Assembly: GCF_004771275.1 (NCBI RefSeq)
Contig: NZ_RQEV01000017.1
Coordinates: 62,001 to 126,000, forward strand
Length of the DNA stretch: 64,000 nt
From: Leptospira fluminis
GTDB lineage: Bacteria; Spirochaetota; Leptospiria; Leptospirales; Leptospiraceae
Reading direction: 5' to 3'
This document shows positions 59,100 to 64,000 of this stretch, piece after piece (positions within the stretch are counted from its first letter, which is position 1; the number at the start of each line of letters is the position of its first letter). Below the pieces are notes generated by a model that saw only the letters and a program-made list of their open reading frames with translations, ran no database searches and was not told where the DNA came from. Position numbers and translations under genes: made by a program.

Positions 59100-59693
59100 A
59101 TGATGCCCGAAACGATACAAAAACAAACGGAATATTTCAGCAGAATCGTTCCTGAGGAAATCACCGTTACAAGATGGGAACATAGCCTGAGAGTCGCGGA
59201 GATCGCGCGGGAACTGGCCGAATTCCATGCTCCGGATTTTTCCTCCCACGCTTATCTGGCGGGAATCATCCACGACATCACAAAACAAAAGACGAAGGAC
59301 TTCCACTTGAACGTTTTCCGGGAAGCGAAGGACGACGAAGCCCCCCTGCTCCCGGAAGCCGCTTGGCACGCCCGTTCGGCCTATCATTACCTAAAGGGAA
59401 AATACGGATTTTCCAACGAATCGATTTTAGGCGCGGTAAAGCACCATACTTTAGGCGGGGACGGACTGGGAGTTTTGGAGTGCATTCTGTACGCCTCCGA
59501 TTTTTTAGGATCGGATTTTGCGGAAAAACAGAAGGATTACGCCGAATGGAGAGAGGAAGCCCGGAGAAATCTCTATAAGGGAGTTTTGAATAAGGCCGTC
59601 CATACTCTTTCCGATTTGTTGGAGAATCGGAAAGAAGTCCATCCGAGAACGATCGGAATGTATCACTTTGCTCTGGGAAAAATATCCAATTGA
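59100..59693 (+). CDS. yqeK: HD-domain hydrolase YqeK (symmetrical Ap4A hydrolase type)
   Basis: The 197-residue protein has the HD metal site: WEHSLRVAEIARELAEFH, IIHDITKQK and HHTLGGDGLGVLECILYASDF. YqeK proteins hydrolyse diadenosine tetraphosphate symmetrically to two ADP. Its place between nadD and a LytR-like gene, then rsfS, is the common order. Met2 (59103) is an alternative start. Confidence 0.93.
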   Translation: MMPETIQKQTEYFSRIVPEEITVTRWEHSLRVAEIARELAEFHAPDFSSHAYLAGIIHDITKQKTKDFHLNVFREAKDDEAPLLPEAAWHARSAYHYLKGKYGFSNESILGAVKHHTLGGDGLGVLECILYASDFLGSDFAEKQKDYAEWREEARRNLYKGVLNKAVHTLSDLLENRKEVHPRTIGMYHFALGKISN

Positions 59694-59729
59694 CATCCGG
59701 CTTTTTAAGAACGAAATGGAACCGAGGCT

Positions 59730-60884
59730 TTGCTTTTGGGTTCCTCTAAATCTTCGAAACCGTTCTTTCTATTTCCTCTTTCGATCACGATAGGCATTCT
59801 GCTAGTCGTCGGAATTTTTTTCCTATTCAAACAATTGCGAAGAACCGGATTGGATGAAAAGATCGGTTCCGGCAAACCGATCCATATCCTGATACACGCA
59901 ACGGGCGCCGAAGAATCCTACGAATTCGGCCTTTTGGCCACGATCTTTCCCTCTCAAGAGAGAGTGGCCTTATTCTTCGTACATCCGATCACCACGTTCG
60001 AAGATCCCGATGACACTCTCGAACAGTTAAAATCCAAGGCCGAATCGGCAGTTTCGAACGCGATGGAAGACATTCTCGGATCCAAGCCTACGTATAAGAT
60101 CAAAGTGAATGCTCCCGCCTTCATCCGACTCGTGGATCTGCTCGGAGGATTGCCTATCTACACGGACGATCGCACCTCCAAAAATTCTCCCACGTATGGG
60201 AGAACTCCCGGACTTTATACCTATTCCGGAAACGACGTCTACGATTACGTTTCTTACATGGAAAAACGGGAAACACTGGACTATTTGGACAGGATCAGCC
60301 GTCAGGAAAGTGCCGTCCTTACGCTTTATGAAACACTCTATGAAAACCGAGATCTTCTAAATGCGAGCTGGTCCGAATTCGCGTTTTCGCTATTAGACAC
60401 GAATCTTTCCAAAGAGGACTTCTATTCTCTTTTAAAATTCATGACGTCTCGCAGATTCGTTTTCGGAGTTACGGAACTTCCGGGAGAACCTTCTCAAGAC
60501 CCGAAAACCAAACGACTGTATCTAAAGGCGGACCTCGCGAGGGCTGCGGCGGCTTTCCGTAAGTTTCAAAAGGACGTTTCCTCCGAAATATTCGCGGACG
60601 GTGAATTCGCGCGTACGGAAGTCCTAAACGGGACCGAAGTCGCGGGTCTTGCCAAAGACGTAAGAAGTATTCTGGCGGATAAAAGAATCAAGGTCCTCGC
60701 CGCTGACAACGCTTGGACTAAGGACGTCAAGAAGACGGTCGTCCTGGACCGCTCCGGAAATACCGCGGTCTCCGACAAGATTTCCTCCGTATTGGACAAG
60801 ACGAAAGTGTATCACGTATTACGCAAAGACCTGGGTTTGGATTCCACCGTTCTCCTCGGTTCCGACATCCAACCTAAAAAATGA
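59730..60884 (+). CDS. LytR C-terminal-domain membrane protein
   Basis: The 384-residue protein has one membrane segment (about 15-36). An LCP-like extracytoplasmic part follows ([24 protein letters not shown], then [15 protein letters not shown]). The C-terminal LytR_C domain begins near [23 protein letters not shown] proteins attach polymers to peptidoglycan in Gram-positive bacteria; the role in a spirochaete is not known. Its stop overlaps the rsfS start by 4 bases. Confidence 0.85.
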   Translation: MLLGSSKSSKPFFLFPLSITIGILLVVGIFFLFKQLRRTGLDEKIGSGKPIHILIHATGAEESYEFGLLATIFPSQERVALFFVHPITTFEDPDDTLEQLKSKAESAVSNAMEDILGSKPTYKIKVNAPAFIRLVDLLGGLPIYTDDRTSKNSPTYGRTPGLYTYSGNDVYDYVSYMEKRETLDYLDRISRQESAVLTLYETLYENRDLLNASWSEFAFSLLDTNLSKEDFYSLLKFMTSRRFVFGVTELPGEPSQDPKTKRLYLKADLARAAAAFRKFQKDVSSEIFADGEFARTEVLNGTEVAGLAKDVRSILADKRIKVLAADNAWTKDVKKTVVLDRSGNTAVSDKISSVLDKTKVYHVLRKDLGLDSTVLLGSDIQPKK

Positions 60885-61267
60885 AAGATATGACTCCAGC
60901 CTCAAAAAACGCCCCGAAAGAAACGTTAGAAATTCTGCAAGCCGTCCATAAGATTATGAAGGACAAGAAGTGCGAGGAGATTGCGGTGTTGAATCTCGAA
61001 TCTGTAAATTCGTACTTAAGCTATTTCGTAATCTGCACGGTCAATTCCGCGGTCCAAGCGAACGCGGTCGCCAGGGAAATCAAAAAGACCTTGAAGTCGT
61101 TTAAACTTCCGCATAAAGAGACGGACAAAACGGGAACCTCCGCCTCTTCCGGCTGGACGCTCATCGACTACGGGGAATTCATCATCCACATCATGACTCC
61201 GGAAAAAAGGGAGTTTTATAATTTGGACCGTCTCTGGCGGGATGCGGAAAGAATCCAGATGGAATGA
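60881..61267 (+). CDS. rsfS: Ribosome silencing factor RsfS
   Basis: RsfS (Iojap-like) binds ribosomal protein L14 and prevents subunit joining in stationary phase. The 128-residue protein shows [23 protein letters not shown] and [31 protein letters not shown], the family core. It closes the nadD-yqeK-lytR-rsfS segment, 35 bases before a convergent gene. Confidence 0.95.
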   Translation: MKDMTPASKNAPKETLEILQAVHKIMKDKKCEEIAVLNLESVNSYLSYFVICTVNSAVQANAVAREIKKTLKSFKLPHKETDKTGTSASSGWTLIDYGEFIIHIMTPEKREFYNLDRLWRDAERIQME

Positions 61268-61301
61268 CCGGTCTACGGACACAGTTCGGAAAATTCCCGA
61301 T

Positions 61302-63383
61302 TTAAGCCAACTTGTCCTTTAGGTTCTCCCACTTCGACACCGGCAATTCGCAACTGAAATCCCTACAAAGATAGGCGCGGACCCCGCCTTCGGAAACGCG
61401 ACCTGTAAGCAAAGAGGTTTTTTCTCCCAATTCCTCGGCTTCCTTGTCCGTCGCCCAGACCAGAACCAGATCCGGAAGAAACAGGGAACCGATCCCTTTC
61501 CAGAACGGCAGAAGTTCTTCCTTGGCGGAATAAACGATCGCAAGTTCGCGTGAAGAAACGCTTCGGAGCCAATAGGCGGAAAGCATATAAGGATAATTCA
61601 TCGGAGTCGTCTCGAGTTCTTTTTTGAAATAGGAGAAAATCGAATCCGCATACTTCCCGTGCTTCTCCGATTCGATCCCCATTTTCGCCAAAAGAGTGAA
61701 CGCTAACGCGAAGGAGCTGTTCGCAGAAGGTTCCACGCCGTCGTAGCCGTCTACGCTGCGGCGGAGCAAAAGATCTTCGGCATCCGATCCGGTATCGAAG
61801 AAAACTCCTGCAGGAGTCCGGAAGAGTCGAACCGCTTCCTCCGAATATCTTAGCGCCAAGTTCAGGTATCTCAGACCTTTTCCCGCTTGGAAAAGAAAAA
61901 GAGACGCGAGAATAAATTCCGCATAATCCGTAGAGTATCCCAGAAATCTCGCTTCTCCCTCGCGATATCTTCGTAGCAACCTGCCGTCTTCCCGGATCAA
62001 TTTCCTTTCTAGAAAATGGAAGGATTCCTCCGCTTCGCCTAAAAGTTCCCCGTCGCCGAAAGCGAGCGCGGCCTTAGTGGCGGCTTTTACGAAAAGACAA
62101 TTCCAGGAAAGAAGCACCTTATCGTCGAGCAAGGGACGAATCCTGGAAGACCTTCTTTCCAGCAGTTTCTTCCGACTCCTTTCCACGATCTCGTTCAGCT
62201 CTTCCGGTTCTAATCCGTGCTTTCTCGCGAAATTCACTCGGAACGTTTCGTGCAAAATATTACTATTTTCGAAATTTCCCGTATCGGTTACGTTCCAGAA
62301 TTCCTCCAACAACTTTGCGTCCGAGCCGCAGACTTCATGGAATTCTTTCCTCGACCAGATATAAAACAGCCCCTCTTCCCCTTCCGAATCCGCGTCTTCC
62401 GCGCTGGAGATCCCTCCTCCGTGGAGCTTCATATCCCGAAATAGATATTCCAATACGTCATATGCAGCTTCTTTGTACTTCTCGTCTCCTGTGACCTGGA
62501 AACATTCCACCAAGGCCTCCAGGAAAAGGGAATTGTCGTAGAGCATTTTCTCGAAATGAGGAACCAGCCATTTGTAATCCGTGGAATACCTGCACAATCC
62601 TCCACCGATCTGGTCGTAGATTCCTCCCTTCTTCATAGCAGTTAAAGTCTCCTCTACCATCTCTAGAGCCTTGGATTCCCCCGCGCTCTTATGGAACCGA
62701 AGCAAAAAGGAAAGACCCATACTGGGGGGAAATTTATTGTTCCCGCTCGTCCGGAAACCTGCGAAATCCGGATCGTAAAACCGATCGTACATCCGAAAAC
62801 AGTTCTCAAACACGGACCGTTCAGGCAAGGAAAGATCTTCCCTCCGATGCAGCGCCTTCGTCTCCTCCGAATCCTTTAAAAATTGCGCCAATTCCTCGGA
62901 GGCCTCTAGGAGCTCTTCCGCCTTTTCCTTCCATAAATCCGAAAGAATCCGGAGCACTTCCGTGAAACTTTTTTTCCCGTATTTCGGGATCGGAGGAAAG
63001 TATGTTCCTCCGGTGATCGGTTTTCCTTCGGGAGTCAGGAAAAGGTTCAAAGGCCACCCGCCTTGCTGGTTCATCGCATGCAGCGCGTCCATGTAGATCC
63101 TGTCCACGTCCGGTCTCTCTTCGCGGTCGACTTTCACCGAGATAAAATACTCGTTCAATACGTCTGCTGTCGCTCGGTCCTCGAAGGATTCCTTTTCCAT
63201 CACATGGCACCAATGGCATGTCGCATAACCGATGGAAAGAAAGACCAACTTATTTTCGGCTTTCGCTTTTTCAAAAGCCTCGCTCCCCCAAGGAAACCAA
63301 TCCACCGGGTTCGTAGAATGTTGGAGTAGATACGGACTCTTTTCGGACGCGAGTCGGTTTAATTTCTTAGGAGTTCTGTCCAT
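61302..63383 (-). CDS. Thioredoxin-like DUF255 protein (YyaL family)
   Basis: The 693-residue protein has an N-terminal thioredoxin-like DUF255 domain ([25 protein letters not shown]; redox motif CHWCHVM). A long alpha/alpha-barrel follows, resembling a glycosidase or six-hairpin fold, with GGTYFPP and GGICDQ-like [15 protein letters not shown] and [13 protein letters not shown]. Members are widespread and their substrate is unsettled. It stands alone with no operon partners. Confidence 0.93.
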   Translation of the reverse strand: MDRTPKKLNRLASEKSPYLLQHSTNPVDWFPWGSEAFEKAKAENKLVFLSIGYATCHWCHVMEKESFEDRATADVLNEYFISVKVDREERPDVDRIYMDALHAMNQQGGWPLNLFLTPEGKPITGGTYFPPIPKYGKKSFTEVLRILSDLWKEKAEELLEASEELAQFLKDSEETKALHRREDLSLPERSVFENCFRMYDRFYDPDFAGFRTSGNNKFPPSMGLSFLLRFHKSAGESKALEMVEETLTAMKKGGIYDQIGGGLCRYSTDYKWLVPHFEKMLYDNSLFLEALVECFQVTGDEKYKEAAYDVLEYLFRDMKLHGGGISSAEDADSEGEEGLFYIWSRKEFHEVCGSDAKLLEEFWNVTDTGNFENSNILHETFRVNFARKHGLEPEELNEIVERSRKKLLERRSSRIRPLLDDKVLLSWNCLFVKAATKAALAFGDGELLGEAEESFHFLERKLIREDGRLLRRYREGEARFLGYSTDYAEFILASLFLFQAGKGLRYLNLALRYSEEAVRLFRTPAGVFFDTGSDAEDLLLRRSVDGYDGVEPSANSSFALAFTLLAKMGIESEKHGKYADSIFSYFKKELETTPMNYPYMLSAYWLRSVSSRELAIVYSAKEELLPFWKGIGSLFLPDLVLVWATDKEAEELGEKTSLLTGRVSEGGVRAYLCRDFSCELPVSKWENLKDKLA

Positions 63384-63479
63384 TTATTTCTCTAGCATTA
63401 GACTTTTCTCTCAGTGTTTTCGATTTGGCAAATTCTTCCGAGCCGAAAACCATGCTCCGTAAGGAAGATTATCGAAGTC

Positions 63480-64000
63480 ATGCAGAGCGTCCAAGCCCTT
63501 CCTTTCATAAGGAAAATTTATTTCCGGCTTTTTTTGGCTGGGGCTCTGTCCGTACCAGGTTCCCTTTTTGCCCAGGAGGCCGAACCGTTCTCCACGAACA
63601 AACCGGTGCTTCACCTCTCCCTAAAAGAGGCGGTCAATTACGTTCTGGCAAATAACCTAACCGTTAAAAATGCCAAAATGGAATATGTAAAGGCCGACTC
63701 GGACTTTCTAAAGAACGATTCCAAATACGCTTGGACTCTGGTTGGTTCATTCACTTCGGTAAAGACGGGACTTCCCTCGAACCGGAATAACATCATCTCC
63801 GGAACGAAAATATCGAACGACCGGATGGCGATCGGAATCCAAAAACAATTCGAAACCCAAACGTATTTCAGCTTCGAAGTCAGCAATACCCGATTCGACA
63901 CGAACGCGTTGGAATCTGCGGCATCGGCTGCTCCCCTGGGAGCCTTGGGTCCTTTGTTGGCCGCGCCTCCCCAGTACACCAGCGCATTGACCGCTACTTT
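63480..64000 (+). CDS. TolC-family outer-membrane efflux protein, N-terminal part (runs off the window)
   Basis: From the ATG at 63480 the frame remains open to the last base (173 residues visible). It has a signal peptide (IYFRLFLAGALSVPGSLFA) and then the outer-membrane-factor start LSLKEAVNYVLANNLTVKNAKMEYVKADSD. A Ser/Asn/Thr-rich beta region with SFTSVKTGLPSNRNNI follows. AAGGAAG lies about 10 bases upstream. TolC-type proteins form the outer-membrane channel of type I secretion or drug efflux systems. The partner pump genes presumably lie beyond the window. Confidence 0.85.
   Translation, partial: MQSVQALPFIRKIYFRLFLAGALSVPGSLFAQEAEPFSTNKPVLHLSLKEAVNYVLANNLTVKNAKMEYVKADSDFLKNDSKYAWTLVGSFTSVKTGLPSNRNNIISGTKISNDRMAIGIQKQFETQTYFSFEVSNTRFDTNALESAASAAPLGALGPLLAAPPQYTSALTAT

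Overview
The window looks like a chromosomal segment of a spirochaete, most likely a Leptospira of fairly balanced base composition (judged by eye, not computed). The reasons are a periplasmic-flagellum-type fliK-flgD-flgE operon, many lipoproteins with relaxed spirochaetal lipoboxes, 7TMR-DISM signalling proteins, an RsbU-like phosphatase, a LemA/TPM operon and a double-membrane envelope (TonB receptor, TolC, TonB-like transducer). Genes lie densely on both strands. I see no rRNA, CRISPR array, prophage or intact insertion sequence.

Layout. 0-7 kb: the end of murD, a GAF/HD-GYP cyclic-di-GMP phosphodiesterase, and the hook operon fliK-flgD-flgE closed by a terminator. 7-19 kb: carB, then an overlapping minus-strand operon (zinc-ribbon protein, repeat-like protein, rsmD, membrane phospho/sulfo-transferase), a plus-strand TPR/lipoprotein pair, the htrA-ruvB-tonB-like operon and tmk. 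19.8-21 kb: tRNA-Arg(CCG), a repeat-rich spacer and a VapBC-type toxin-antitoxin pair bracketed by 33-bp direct repeats, which is the most obviously accessory stretch. 21-25.3 kb: a cobalamin riboswitch controlling a BtuB-like receptor and a beta-propeller surface protein. 25-48 kb: envelope, signalling and metabolic genes, including a metzincin-like lipoprotein, LemA/TPM/TPM, SufE, YgiD-like dioxygenase, TrhO, RmuC, a DISM adenylate cyclase and a MarR-EVE-SRPBCC operon with a perfect 27-bp palindrome at its promoter. 48-64 kb: typA, pirin, a hybrid histidine kinase, the rplU-prp-rpmA-obgE-proB-proA-nadD-yqeK-lytR-rsfS cluster, a DUF255 protein and the start of a TolC-family gene.

How the genes work together. 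The hook genes supply scaffold cap, length control and hook subunit. The cobalamin locus looks like one import unit: the riboswitch senses vitamin B12, the receptor carries it through the outer membrane, and the propeller protein is placed exactly where Bacteroides encode the surface B12-capturing partner BtuG. The ribosomal cluster couples the L21/L27 proteins to a ribosome-linked GTPase, proline synthesis, NAD synthesis and ribosome silencing.

Best candidates for something undescribed: the BtuG-like propeller with its riboswitch and a Shine-Dalgarno-occluding hairpin; the imperfect tandem 65-bp repeat in the rplU leader; the tRNA-adjacent VapBC unit between direct repeats; a Prp protease beside an L27 that has no extension to cut; and a cysteine-free FlgE.
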